Notes: generated from the letters alone by a model not told the origin. Numbered from the stretch's first letter, positions 51,849-60,856 are shown. The stretch: DNA of 64,000 nt from DATFTE01 sp963840665 (GCA_963840665.1 CAWIZO010000010.1:434001-498000); one strand, 5' to 3'. Translations and numbers: made by a program.

Positions 51849-52673
51849 TGGAAGGCAGCAGCCGTCCTATCATCGTGATCAAGAAGAAAGGAGGCCATGG
51901 TGGCCACCACGGCGGGGCATGGAAAGTTGCCTACGCCGATTTCGTTACCGCGATGATGGCGCTATTCATCGTCCTCTGGTTGATGAACAGCAGCAAGCAA
52001 ATCCAGGTCGCCGTCGGCGGTTATTTCAAAGATCCCTCTGGCACTTCCAAGCTTGTCGGCACCGATCAGAACGGCTCAGGCGAGAGTTTCGCGCTTTCCA
52101 AAGAAGACATGCCCAAGCTGAAAGAGGAATTGCAAAAAGCCGTCCGCAAAATGGCTGACTTCGAAAAACTTCAGAACCACCTGGAGATGACCGTCACAGC
52201 GGAAGGTTTGCGCATTGAGTTACTCGAATCCGACAAAGGTATGTTCTTTGAATCCGGCAAACCTAGTCCCACAGGCGACGGCAAAGACTTGCTCATTACG
52301 CTAGCGCAAGGAACTGGGCAAACTGCCCAACAAGATTTCCATCGAGGGCCATACCGACTCCAAGCCCTACGCGGGGAAAGGCGACTATAGCAATTGGGAA
52401 CTCTCCACCGACCGCGCCAACGCCGCTCGCCGCCTCATGGAAATCAACGGCCTCGCTCCCAATCAGGTCGTGCAGGTTCGCGGATACGCCGACCAGTGGC
52501 TGCGCGTCCCCACCAGTCCCGAAGATGCCTCGAACCGGCGCATCTCGGTGATCGTGCAATACGTCGAAAAAAGCAAGTCTGCCCCAGACGCCGCCGCCCC
52601 CGAAGACGAGCCTAAGAACGAAGAACCGAAAAAAGGAGTAGCCGCGATAGAGCGGACTTGCGTGGCGTCTTAG
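51849..52673 (+). CDS. motB: Flagellar motor stator protein MotB, frameshifted
   Basis: The product starts MEGSSRPIIVIKKKG. Its single transmembrane helix YADFVTAMMALFIVLWLM carries the proton-binding Asp31. The OmpA-like peptidoglycan-binding domain continues in another frame from ~52311 (LPNKISIEGHTDSKPYAGKG, SNWELSTDRANAARRLM). One extra G in GCGCAAGGAACTGG accounts for the break; removing it gives ITLAQELGKLPNK. The corrected length is ~274 residues. The tail is Pro/Glu-rich and overlaps the end of the convergent small gene by four bases. Confidence 0.9.
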
Positions 52674-52819
52674 ATATCTTCCGGGTCACACGGTGGCTGC
52701 GCTTTCGGCCGCAGTAAACAGTTTAGTTCTTCGATGAGCTGGATCGCCTTCGCGTGATCCGCCTCTTTCTCGATCAAGTCGCACAGCTCATACATGCGCT
52801 TACGTTCCTCTGGTTTCAT
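52670..52819 (-). CDS. Hypothetical very small protein
   Basis: This 49-residue charged, helical protein (MKPEERKRMYELCDLIEKEA) has two Leu/Ile-rich amphipathic stretches. The frame extends upstream to 52912, but the ATG at 52819 gives a coherent two-helix protein. It converges on motB. The 235 bases between it and the DinB gene (52820-53054) show nothing recognisable. Confidence 0.5.
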   Translation of the reverse strand: MKPEERKRMYELCDLIEKEADHAKAIQLIEELNCLLRPKAQPPCDPEDI

Positions 52820-53054
52820 CGCTACTGGGATGCTGCGGACCGTTTCGACTTCCAGGTGGCGAATCTGTAATTGCCGGAGGGAGTTCCTGCAGGAGGCCGG
52901 CTCAACCGCCAAGAAAATACAGATTCGCCCCTAAGAACCGCGCCGCGGAACCGACAGTAGTTCGCTGCGCTCTTTTGCACGTCTAGAGCCGGTTCGATAA
53001 CGGTCCCGCAGCACTTTCGCTACAATTTCTCAGTTAACAAACGGGAACATAAAT

Positions 53055-53552
53055 ATGCTGAACACAGCAGAGCAGCCTCTGCTAGACATTTTGCTCGAGT
53101 CCTGGGACCGCAACAACGCCATCCTGGTCAACCTGCTCCGCGTTCTCCCCGCCGGCGGGCTGGACGTCAGGGCGATGGATGGCGGCCCAACCGTCGCGCA
53201 ATTATTCACACACATCCACTATGTACGACTTGTGCTCGTCTTCGAAGACGCCCCCGAGTTCGCCAGAAAGCTGCCCGATACAGAATGGGCCGCCGAGCGC
53301 GACCTCGGTCGCATCGCACAGAGCCTGAATGACAGCGCTCAGGCGGTGCGGGATGCCGTGAAAGGGAGAATCGAGGCAGGCCGTGCCATGGAACTTCACT
53401 ACGACCACCCGATCCTCATGCTCCAGCACATGATCTGGCACGAAGGCTACCACCAGGGTCAAATCAAACTGGCTCTCAAGTTGGCGGGCCATCCTATCAG
53501 CGATGAGGAGGCCGGCCCAGTCACATGGAATGTCTGGATGCGCAAAACCTAA
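53055..53552 (+). CDS. DinB-family protein
   Basis: This 165-residue four-helix-bundle protein of the DinB/YfiT type has a potential metal triad from FTHIHYVR (His53 or His55) and HEGYHQGQ (His129 and His133). DinB-like proteins include thiol S-transferases and hydrolases; the substrate here is unknown. The start ATG follows AACGGGAACATAAAT, a weak ribosome-binding site. An ABM-like gene follows 37 bases on and may be co-transcribed. Confidence 0.88.
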   Translation: MLNTAEQPLLDILLESWDRNNAILVNLLRVLPAGGLDVRAMDGGPTVAQLFTHIHYVRLVLVFEDAPEFARKLPDTEWAAERDLGRIAQSLNDSAQAVRDAVKGRIEAGRAMELHYDHPILMLQHMIWHEGYHQGQIKLALKLAGHPISDEEAGPVTWNVWMRKT

Positions 53553-53589
53553 CAGGACCGAACGGCAGAGTTCGTGAAGGAGCCTCAAC

Positions 53590-53892
53590 ATGATCACCCG
53601 AATCTGGCATGGCACAACCCCGGCAAGCAAAAGCGACGAGTATCTAAACCTGATGCGAACCGTCGCCATCCCCGATTACCGCTCGACTCCCGGCAATCAA
53701 GGTGCTTTTGCATTACGTCGTATCGACGGCGACACCGCACATTTTTTGATGGTCACGTTCTGGGACTCAGAGGAGGCGATCCGGGCTTTCGCTGGAGACG
53801 ACATCAACGTGGCGAAATACTATGGCTTCGATAAGGATTTCCTGCTCGAACTGGAGCCGTTCTCCACACATTACGAGACGTACGACCAGTAA
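53590..53892 (+). CDS. ABM-like (antibiotic biosynthesis monooxygenase fold) protein
   Basis: This 100-residue dimeric alpha-beta barrel type protein shows MITRIWHGTTPASKSDEYL at the start, then DYRSTPGNQGAFALRR and FLMVTFWDSEEAIRAFAG, the usual ABM strand-helix order. Members degrade heme or oxidise quinones, or have no known activity. The ATG is preceded by GAAGGAG. It converges with the DUF5818-like gene; the stops lie four bases apart. Confidence 0.82.
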   Translation: MITRIWHGTTPASKSDEYLNLMRTVAIPDYRSTPGNQGAFALRRIDGDTAHFLMVTFWDSEEAIRAFAGDDINVAKYYGFDKDFLLELEPFSTHYETYDQ

Positions 53893-53896
53893 CAAT

Positions 53897-54283
53897 CTAG
53901 TGGGCAGCGCCTTTTGGCGCCATCACTTCAATTCCGGTGTTCTCAATCGTATTGGTCTTCGTGTCGAGTGTGCCCGTGATCTGAACTTTTTCGCCCGCGA
54001 AATCCTCCATGCCTGCCTGGTTCTTCAGCCGGTAAACGTCGTCCCCTGAGCGAAGCACCCACTCTCCGCCTCGCCGGACACAGGCCTTTGCGCACGACGC
54101 CGGGTCCGTACCCATGGTGTTCTTCGTAATCATCTCTTCATGCGAACGGCTTAGGGAGTGCACATTCATCGCGCACTGCGTGTCAGAAATCTCCCCACGA
54201 AAAACGGATTTGGCAGTTCCAGCCGTCGCTACAGTGATCGAGCCTAGCAGCAACACGAAAATTGCGAATGATTTCACCACCAT
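53897..54283 (-). CDS. Secreted DUF5818-like protein, last gene of the CuA/cytochrome operon
   Basis: This 128-residue protein has a signal peptide (MVVKSFAIFVLLLGSITVATA) and a small beta-barrel-like domain. Its motifs are FRGEISDTQCAMNVH, CAKACVRRGGEWVLRSGD and GEKVQITGTLD. Similar domains are frequent in Acidobacteriota (DUF5818-like). Cys37, His41, Cys64 and Cys68 could bind a metal. Its ATG overlaps the stop of the cupredoxin gene by one base, so it is translated as part of the four-gene operon 56062 to 53897. Confidence 0.75.
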   Translation of the reverse strand: MVVKSFAIFVLLLGSITVATAGTAKSVFRGEISDTQCAMNVHSLSRSHEEMITKNTMGTDPASCAKACVRRGGEWVLRSGDDVYRLKNQAGMEDFAGEKVQITGTLDTKTNTIENTGIEVMAPKGAAH

Positions 54284-54714
54284 TACTCCTTTTTCTCCGG
54301 TTCGGTCACTATCAGAGTGAACCCCATGCCTTCGTGCCCGTCACTGCAAATGACAGTGCACACGGCGCTGTAGCGGCCGGGTTGATCCGGTGCAGATACC
54401 GCAAGATCTTGCACTCCGGCGTGTAAGAAAAATTTCCAACCAGATACGGCCTCGGAGTTCTTATTGAGCAAGGCGAGTCCGTGAACACTGCCATCGCGCG
54501 CCACAGTTTCCGCTCGCACCGCCGTGATCCGCAAAATCAGCGGCTCACCCGCGCGAACCTCAATGGTAGGCGCGATCTTTCGGCCCTCGCGATAGCGGCT
54601 ATCCCGGCCCGCGGTCAATTCGATGACCCGCGGCTGCGTTGGCACCCCTGACTGCGATTGGCACACGGCGACCAAAACACAACTGATCAACACGAGATGG
54701 ACACGCTTCCGCAT
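54283..54714 (-). CDS. Stand-alone periplasmic CuA cupredoxin
   Basis: This 143-residue exported cupredoxin starts at the ATG at 54714 (MRKRVHLVLISCVLVAV). The C-terminal strand carries CTVICSDGHEGM, the exact C-x3-C-x3-H-x2-M binuclear CuA pattern (Cys119, Cys123, His127, Met130). The fifth ligand is provided by His78 in SVHGLAL. CuA domains occur in cytochrome oxidase subunit II and nitrous oxide reductase; here it is alone, without transmembrane helices of subunit II. It should accept electrons, perhaps from the cytochrome c encoded just upstream. Start and stop overlap both neighbours by one base. Confidence 0.85.
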   Translation of the reverse strand: MRKRVHLVLISCVLVAVCQSQSGVPTQPRVIELTAGRDSRYREGRKIAPTIEVRAGEPLILRITAVRAETVARDGSVHGLALLNKNSEAVSGWKFFLHAGVQDLAVSAPDQPGRYSAVCTVICSDGHEGMGFTLIVTEPEKKE

Positions 54715-55016
54715 TAGTGAGTCACGTAATACAAAATGTATTTCATATCGTCTTCCGTAAGCATCGCGCGAACCCGCATCTGCCGGACCGCGATCGCCAT
54801 CTCCCTGGGCGACAACTTTCGCGGTGGTTGATGGCATCGCCCGCAGTTCGTACGGAACCGCTGTTCGCCTTCAATCATCCATTGCTCGTTAAGCTCATTT
54901 GCCGAAATGGTCGGACTCGGAGAGATCGTCTCCGACGGTTTTCCCGCTGAACCGGCGAAGGCCAGCGAAGCCGCGCCAACAATCAATACAATTGAAACTC
55001 TCTGTGCGAAGTTCAT
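54714..55016 (-). CDS. Small monoheme cytochrome c
   Basis: This 100-residue exported protein starts at the ATG at 55016 (MNFAQRVSIVLIVGAASLAF). The heme site is CGRCH (Cys58, Cys61, His62). Met80 or Met85 in RQMRVRAML is a possible sixth ligand. The C-terminal helix reads LTEDDMKYILYYVTH. It overlaps the upstream porin-like gene by four bases (ATGA) and the CuA gene by one. Electron transfer between the porin-side periplasm and the CuA protein is inferred. Confidence 0.85.
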   Translation of the reverse strand: MNFAQRVSIVLIVGAASLAFAGSAGKPSETISPSPTISANELNEQWMIEGEQRFRTNCGRCHQPPRKLSPREMAIAVRQMRVRAMLTEDDMKYILYYVTH

Positions 55017-56062
55017 TGTCTCGGCCCCAGGGGGAGAACGAATCGGTAAGTCATCCCCACCGTCCAGATGTTGCTGTCGCCTGCGGCAGTGAAGGTTCGT
55101 CCATAGCTTGCTAGCGCCTTCCATCCATCGTTCAGGTAGTAGTTCACTCCGAACTCTGTGCGTTTCGTATCGCTGTCAGGAAGATTCTGGTTCACGCCCG
55201 CAACGCTGCCAGTATGAAAACCCTGTGTGCGCAACACCATTTGGGTACGCCGCAGTGGCATCGCATTCGCATTGCGGAAACGAAACGCGCCTTCGATCCA
55301 CAGACCGTTCCCTTCGACTCGCGAGTACGTCCCCTCACTTCTCAAGTCAAACGGAATGCGGATCGGCTGCCATTGCATGTGAAATCCGTAACGGTTCAAC
55401 CGCTCATCCTGAAGCTGGTGTTGAAGGCTGGCGCCGATCTCCAACCGTTCGCGAGGTAGAAATACCCCGGCCCGCACGCCCGCGTGGCGCTCAGATTCGA
55501 GATGACTCGCAGTCGATAGGGCAGAGAAGTAAGTCGCGTAGTTCAGCGTCACCCGCTTGTTCAGGGCGATGCCGCCTCGAAGCATGACTCCATTGTCGCT
55601 TCCAGTCCCAATGGGGAAAATCAGGGGATCGGTTTGCGTATTGCGAATCCAATTGGGATAGAACCGCTCGTTGAAGATGTTGAAAGGAGTTAGAAACCGC
55701 CCGGCAGTAACGGCGACATATCGGTTTCCGATGTAGTCGAGTTGCAAATAATCGAGCGACTTATTGACCGCTCCTGTAAAGTCGCCTGAGTCTCCATTGC
55801 GGCGCTCGAAGTCGCCTTCGAATGCCCCCCGCGACTCAAGGATGAAATTGCTGCCGAGGGGCACTAGCACCACGGGCGAGACAATAGAGACCAGCGTAGG
55901 TTGGCCGGCATCCCACGTAGGGATGAATGCGACGCCCCCTGAGAGCACCGGAACCGGCTTGGCATCCTCAGTGACAGGCGGAGTCGAGACGGAGGTCTGC
56001 TGTGCCCCACAAAACAGTGAAGCCGTAAGACACATCCAAATGACGAGCCCCCGCTTCTTCAC
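55013..56062 (-). CDS. Porin-like outer-membrane beta-barrel protein
   Basis: This ~349-residue protein starts at GTG 56062 (VKKRGLVIWMCLTASLFCGA), preceded by GAGGGGGCGG. The ATG at 56092 lacks such a site. A signal peptide is followed by alternating-hydrophobicity strands ending in aromatic residues (LQLDYIGNRYVAVTAGRFL, RVTLNYATYFSAL, IWTVGMTYRFVLPL). The terminal ...YRFVLPLGPRQ suits an outer-membrane barrel. It is the first gene of the cytochrome/CuA operon. Confidence 0.78.
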   Translation of the reverse strand: MKKRGLVIWMCLTASLFCGAQQTSVSTPPVTEDAKPVPVLSGGVAFIPTWDAGQPTLVSIVSPVVLVPLGSNFILESRGAFEGDFERRNGDSGDFTGAVNKSLDYLQLDYIGNRYVAVTAGRFLTPFNIFNERFYPNWIRNTQTDPLIFPIGTGSDNGVMLRGGIALNKRVTLNYATYFSALSTASHLESERHAGVRAGVFLPRERLEIGASLQHQLQDERLNRYGFHMQWQPIRIPFDLRSEGTYSRVEGNGLWIEGAFRFRNANAMPLRRTQMVLRTQGFHTGSVAGVNQNLPDSDTKRTEFGVNYYLNDGWKALASYGRTFTAAGDSNIWTVGMTYRFVLPLGPRQ

Positions 56063-56435
56063 GATCCGCCCCCTCAAGGTGTCACCAATCATGCCGGAGG
56101 AGCAAAAAAATCATGTCAAGGCTTTGTCAACGGCCATTACGGTAGTAATCAACAAAACGGTACGGGCGTAAACAGTGGGAAAGGAAATCCGGTTCGAGTC
56201 CGATCGGCCGGCCGCACCTGTCACGAACCGTGACCAACGCGTCCCGCGCGCTTCTCGCCAGGCAGTTCATTCTTGAGTAATAACGAATAGGATATGGACA
56301 AAGGGCTCTACACGTTTGTGTGTCTCCAAACTGCACAGCAGCTAGCCGGCGATTTCTTCCTTTTCCTGCACGAAGTGTGATAAAAACTGTCGTCGTTTTT
56401 TCTCCCCCTATCTTTTTGCCAGTGGAGGCATCCCC
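56063..56435. other. Divergent intergenic region, no gene seen
   Basis: This 373-base gap lies between the divergent porin-like operon and the SBBP gene. A stretch near 56170-56230 (CAGTGGGAAAGGAAATCCGG and later CCGCACCTGTCAC) has vague likeness to part of a cobalamin riboswitch. The defining core is incomplete, so no element is called. Confidence 0.5.
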
Positions 56436-58991
56436 GTGAGACGTACGTTTCTGTTGACCGCGATCTTGTGTCTGGTTGCGTCGGGCGTGGCGCAAAATAC
56501 CACCTCAACCCGCGCGCAGCTTGCTCGTCTGCCGCTCTCATTCGAACCGAACAGGGGACAAACGGATAGCGAAGCAGTATTTGTTTCACACCTCGGCGGA
56601 GGGGTGTTGTTTCTGACGACGGCCGGGGCCGTCTTGAAAATCGGCAACCATGACGGCGCGGGCAAGTCTGCGCTGAGCCCCCGCCCGCCTGAAGTGCTCA
56701 GCTTGAAACTCGAAAAGCCAAACGCTGCCGCCAAAATTTCCGCGGAGCAACCGCTTCCCGGCGTCAGTAACTATCTGATCGGCAACGACCCCGCCAAATG
56801 GCACACGGCGGTTCCACAATTCGCCAGGGTGCGCTACTCCGACATCTATCCCGGAGTGGACTTGGTTTACTACGGAAATGGAAACCACCTCGAATACGAT
56901 TTCGTGGTGAAGCCCGGCGCCGACCCCGCGAAAATCGCGTGGAAGGTCGAAGGCGCTGTTATGAAGAAGAACGCCGGTGGCGCGGTTCAGATCGCCGCGC
57001 GCATGCATAGTCTGGAATTTCAGGCAGCGCAAATCTATCAAACGATAAACGGCGAACGCCGCCAGATAACAGGAAGCTATGTTCTCCGCGGAGACACGCT
57101 CGCTTTCGAAGTGGGACCATACGATCACTCACGCGAGCTGGTCATTGATCCTGTGCTGAGCTTCTCCACCTATCTCGGAGGCAGTTCCAACGACCGCATG
57201 AACGGCATTGCTGTAGACAAGACCGGGAACGTATACGTGGCGGGCAGAACCGAGTCGGTGGACTACCCCGTCCTCCACAACATCCAGACTTACTCCGGCG
57301 GACGAGATGTAGCTGTCACCAAATTTAATCCCACTGGCTCGGCATTGATCTACTCGACCTTCGTCGGCGGCACTTCCGACGAAATCGGGCGCGGCATCGC
57401 GATCGACGCTTCCGGCAACGCCTACGTTGTCGGTGACACCTTCTCGTCAAACTTTCCAACCACGGTCGGCGCCTTCCAGGTAACTTACGCCGGAGACACT
57501 ACGGGTTTGTACGGAGACGGATTTGCATTCAAGCTGAATTCCGGCGGAAATGCATTCGTCTACTCCACATTCATCGGCGGAAGTGGCGGCGATGAGCTCA
57601 GCGGGGCCGCTCTGGATGCGAGCGGAAATCTTTACAGCGCCGTAATCACGAACTCAACGAATTTCCCGGTGACGCCCGGTGCTTTTCAAACCACCAACCC
57701 TAACTTGTCGCTTCTTACTGGAGGCGCCCTCAAGCTGAACGCAACCGGAACCGCGCTTGTATTCAGCACTTACCTGGGAGGTTCGGGACCGGGCGTAGAC
57801 GCTGCTTACACCGTCGTCATCGATTCCTCGAACAACGTTTACGTCGTAGGCATGACGGGCTCGCCGAACTTCCCAACAACCGCGGGCGCATTTGACATCA
57901 CCTGTGGCACCGATGGAAACTGCAACGCCTTATTCGACGGCTTCGTCACGAAACTCAACAGCCGAGGCTCCGCGCTCGTCTTCTCCACTTTCATCGGTGG
58001 AAGCAGCGGCGACGCAGTCACCGGAATTGCGTTGGATAGTGCCAAGAACGTCTACCTCTATGGCGGAACCGATTCCACCGACTTTCCGATTACTCCAGGC
58101 TCGGCGCAGCCCATATTTGGCGGTGCCTCTGCCGGCTGCAATCCCGCTACTTTTGCCTGCGGAGACAATTTCATTCTCAAGCTCAATCCGCAGGGAAGCG
58201 CGCTCGTCTATTCCACCTATCTTGGCGGAAGCGGCGACGAAAACTATTCGCAGATCGAAGGCATGAAGCTGGACGCGAATAACAACGCTTGGGTGGTCGG
58301 AGAAACCGACTCCGTCGACTTTCCGCTGGCCAACGCAGTGCAAGCGGCATATGGCGGAGGCACGGAAGATGCCTTTGTCACCGAGTTGAACAGCACCGGC
58401 TCGCAGTTTCTATTCTCGACTTATCTGGGAGGCAACAGCACCGATTACGGGACGGCCATCGCGATCGATACAACCGGGAACGCATACGTGACCGGCGCGA
58501 CATCGTCTGCGAACTTCATCACCACTCCCGGAGCCTTTCAAACCCAGTGCGGAACCGACGGAACCTGCAATGGCGGTCTGCTCGATGCCTTTGTCACAAA
58601 ATTCAAACTGTCCGCCGATTTGTCTGTCACTAACAGCGCGCCACGACAAGTCACTACCGGAGGCACGATCACTTACACTATCGTCGTAACCAACGGTGGA
58701 ACCGATCAGGCGACGACAGTGCAGATGTCCGACACTACTCCTACGGGAACGACATTCAGCAGCGTAAGCACCACGTCTGGTTCTTGCACTGCACCAGTTG
58801 TCGGCGGCACCGGCACAGTGAAATGCCAGGCGGCATCGCTTGCGTCAGGCGCGAACTTCACTGTGACTCTGGTGCTGAACGTAACTGCGCCTTCAGGCAG
58901 CACCATCACCGATAAAGCGCAAGTTACTTCGAAGACCTTCGATCCCAACCTCACCAACAATTCGGCCACAGCAAGAACCCGGGTGAACTAA
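56436..58991 (+). CDS. Large secreted SBBP beta-propeller protein with DUF11 domain
   Basis: This 851-residue protein starts at GTG 56436 with a signal peptide (MRRTFLLTAILCLVASGVA). Residues ~30-235 form the N-terminal domain often seen before SBBP repeats (PLSFEPNRGQTDSEAVFVS, VDLVYYGNGNHLEYDFVV). About nine SBBP repeats follow (FSTYLGGSSNDRMNGIAVD, GNVYVAGRTESVDYP type) to ~720. The last ~120 residues are a DUF11 immunoglobulin-like domain (ADLSVTNSAPRQVTTGGTIT). It is likely displayed on the cell surface; ligand unknown. Confidence 0.9.
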   Translation: MRRTFLLTAILCLVASGVAQNTTSTRAQLARLPLSFEPNRGQTDSEAVFVSHLGGGVLFLTTAGAVLKIGNHDGAGKSALSPRPPEVLSLKLEKPNAAAKISAEQPLPGVSNYLIGNDPAKWHTAVPQFARVRYSDIYPGVDLVYYGNGNHLEYDFVVKPGADPAKIAWKVEGAVMKKNAGGAVQIAARMHSLEFQAAQIYQTINGERRQITGSYVLRGDTLAFEVGPYDHSRELVIDPVLSFSTYLGGSSNDRMNGIAVDKTGNVYVAGRTESVDYPVLHNIQTYSGGRDVAVTKFNPTGSALIYSTFVGGTSDEIGRGIAIDASGNAYVVGDTFSSNFPTTVGAFQVTYAGDTTGLYGDGFAFKLNSGGNAFVYSTFIGGSGGDELSGAALDASGNLYSAVITNSTNFPVTPGAFQTTNPNLSLLTGGALKLNATGTALVFSTYLGGSGPGVDAAYTVVIDSSNNVYVVGMTGSPNFPTTAGAFDITCGTDGNCNALFDGFVTKLNSRGSALVFSTFIGGSSGDAVTGIALDSAKNVYLYGGTDSTDFPITPGSAQPIFGGASAGCNPATFACGDNFILKLNPQGSALVYSTYLGGSGDENYSQIEGMKLDANNNAWVVGETDSVDFPLANAVQAAYGGGTEDAFVTELNSTGSQFLFSTYLGGNSTDYGTAIAIDTTGNAYVTGATSSANFITTPGAFQTQCGTDGTCNGGLLDAFVTKFKLSADLSVTNSAPRQVTTGGTITYTIVVTNGGTDQATTVQMSDTTPTGTTFSSVSTTSGSCTAPVVGGTGTVKCQAASLASGANFTVTLVLNVTAPSGSTITDKAQVTSKTFDPNLTNNSATARTRVN

Positions 58992-59004
58992 GCGATTCGT
59001 CCCG

Positions 59005-59032
59005 CGCTCAGGGAGCACAAACTCCCTGAGCG
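59005..59032 (+). terminator. Perfect hairpin after the SBBP gene
   Basis: CGCTCAGGGAG (59005-59015) and CTCCCTGAGCG (59022-59032) form a perfect 11-bp stem with a 6-base loop, 13 bases after the stop. No T-tract follows. It could stabilise the 3' end or terminate in both directions. Confidence 0.6.
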
Positions 59033-59252
59033 GCGGGGCGCACGGACAAGCCTCTGGGCGCGTGGCGCATTCATCCGCGTTTTGTGGGTGAGTGGACAAT
59101 CTCTGGCAGTATAATGCCCGGTTAATCAGGATCTGGCTTCGCCATGCAGGACAAGCCGGTTCACTGGCGAGCCCGGAGCGCACAGCTTTGCAGTCGGCCG
59201 TAGTGCTGTTGTCGGTCAATGAGTGTAAACGCCTTCCATGAGAAGGCCGGTC

Positions 59253-59546
59253 GGAGTCAAGTCGATTTTGTTTTTGCTTTGTTGAACAACGTTTTTCTCT
59301 TGCCGAGGAGCCACTGTCGCCATGCTTCCATCCGCACTCTCGAGGAGCGATTCGTTTCGCTCGGTGCAGGTTGGGCGTTCTCGGTTCAGCCGGTGCTGCC
59401 ATCTGTTTGGCGACCTCTGGTTCTACTCTCTGAAGAGTGGAACCTGGGCCAGGCGATTAACGCAGTCACCGGAACTCGGCTTTGGCTTTTGTCTTTCCTC
59501 TTCCTGGAACGGTTTTGACTTTGGTTTTGCGTTTTGTTTTACGCAG
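59253..59546 (-). ncRNA. Candidate bridge RNA region of the IS110/IS1111 element
   Basis: IS110-family elements encode a bridge RNA in a non-coding end; in the IS1111 subgroup this is the end downstream of the recombinase gene. Here 294 bases without a gene lie between the transposase stop (59547) and the left inverted repeat. Position and length fit. No secondary structure or guide loops were worked out, and the element is decayed, so this is a location-based suggestion only. Confidence 0.35.
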
Positions 59547-60644
59547 CTACGGCACGTTCACGCGGCTGCTGTTGTGCAACGGTTCGTAGACCTCTCCGCT
59601 CACCCACAAATGATGCAGCAACACCGCCAGCTTTCTCGCCGTGGCAATGATGGCTCGCTTCTTCCGCTCTTTCCCGCCGCGCTCGGCCAGCTTCAGTCCC
59701 CAGCGCCGAAATCGCAGTCGATGCCAAACGGTCCCAGAATATGCTGTGCTCCCTGCACCAGCAGCGTGCGCAGATAAGGATCGCCTTCCTTGCTGATATG
59801 CATCTGCGGCTCGCTCTGGCCGGAGTTCCTCCGTCCGGGCTGCAGGCCCAGATAACAGCCCACGTCGCGGCTCTTGCGGAAGCGATGCGGGTCTTCCAGC
59901 GTCAGCAGGAAGGTCAGCGCGATCAGCGTGCCCACGCCCTTGATCTGCTTCAGCAGCGCCACCTGCGGATAGCTCTGTGCGGCCAGCGCTTCGATGCGCT
60001 CGTTGTACTCGGCGATCTGTTCACTCAAGGACTTCGATCGCGGCCAACAGCGGCTCCAGTGCACTTTGCAGTTCCGGACTCGAGCTCTTCGGCTTTTTCC
60101 GGATTCATGTTGCGCACGTTGCACCCGCGCAACCGCTCGCCATAGCTCTTGGCCAAGCTGCGTGCGGTGTTTACCAGCGCCGTGCGCGCCCGCACCAGTC
60201 CGGCTCGTGCTCGAATCACCGTCAGATCGGCTTGCGCTTTCGCACTGCGATGCTTGACCGGACACAGCAGTTCCGGATCGATCCGCGCCAACCGGGCCAG
60301 CGTCTGCGCATCCAGCCGATCGTCTTTCTTGCGGCTCTCCCCGATCAGCCGCATTTTGCGCGCATGCGCCACGATGACTTCATGTCCCACCTCACTCAAC
60401 AATCGGCTGATCCACGGCGAATGCGTCCCGGTTTCCAGCGCGATCCGGCTGCGCGGCATCCCGCCGAAAATTTCGCTCAGCGCTTTCGCATTCGTGCGCA
60501 CGCGCTGCTCCAGTTGAATCTGGCCGGTTTCATCCAGCACGCAGTACCAGCTGTTGCGATCTCCCAGATCCAAGCCGATCGTTAGTCGTTCGGCTGCGAA
60601 ATATTCCTGCTCTACTTCGCCACTACAGTGCTAACCTTCTTCAT
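59547..60644 (-). pseudogene. IS110-family transposase, multiply frameshifted
   Basis: Reading across frames from the ATG at 60644 gives MKKVSTVVAK, EQEYFAAERLTIGLDLGDRN, LIGESRKKDDRLDAQTLARL, LQSALEPLLAAIE, the transposase_20 part GVGTLIALTFLLTLEDPHRF with GRRNSGQSEPQMHISKEGD, and WGLKLAERGGKERKKRAII, ending at 59547. Breaks lie near 60614, 60076, 60030 and 59708, each one base gained or lost. The DEDD catalytic Asp/Glu residues are visible. It is inactive as written. Because intact conserved genes nearby also show one-base indels, part of this may be sequence error. Confidence 0.85.
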
Positions 60645-60856
60645 TGCCGGTCTCCTTTTTATCTGTGCCTTGAGCACGTCGATAACTTGGGAGCGTACAG
60701 CATCCCGTCCGGAGACCGGCCTTCTCATCCCATCTGTTAACAATATTTGAGGGCCTTTACCTGCGCTGATAAGATTCATCCTTGACGGATGCCGCGTGGC
60801 TGATAAGACACCCCTTGCACGATCATGATTTGTAGGGACGAAAAGTGAGGTTAATT

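Larger units (their letters stand above)
59238..60728 (-). mobile_element. IS110-family (IS1111-like) element with decayed transposase
   Basis: A 15-bp inverted repeat ATGAGAAGGCCGGTC (59238-59252) and GACCGGCCTTCTCAT (60714-60728) bounds ~1491 bases. Inside is an IS110-type DEDD transposase on the minus strand with several frameshifts. Inverted repeats near the ends are a feature of the IS1111 subgroup. A ~294-base non-coding stretch lies downstream of the transposase and ~70-85 bases upstream of it. Confidence 0.82.

Noticed and set aside
56170..56240. Possible cobalamin riboswitch or tRNA T-arm (GGTTCGAGTCC)
   Set aside because: GGGAA-, AATCCGG- and CCGC-CTGT-like pieces are present, but the conserved core spacing and the downstream closing part are missing. 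No acceptor stem matches for a tRNA. A search with the Rfam RF00174 model and tRNAscan-SE would settle it.
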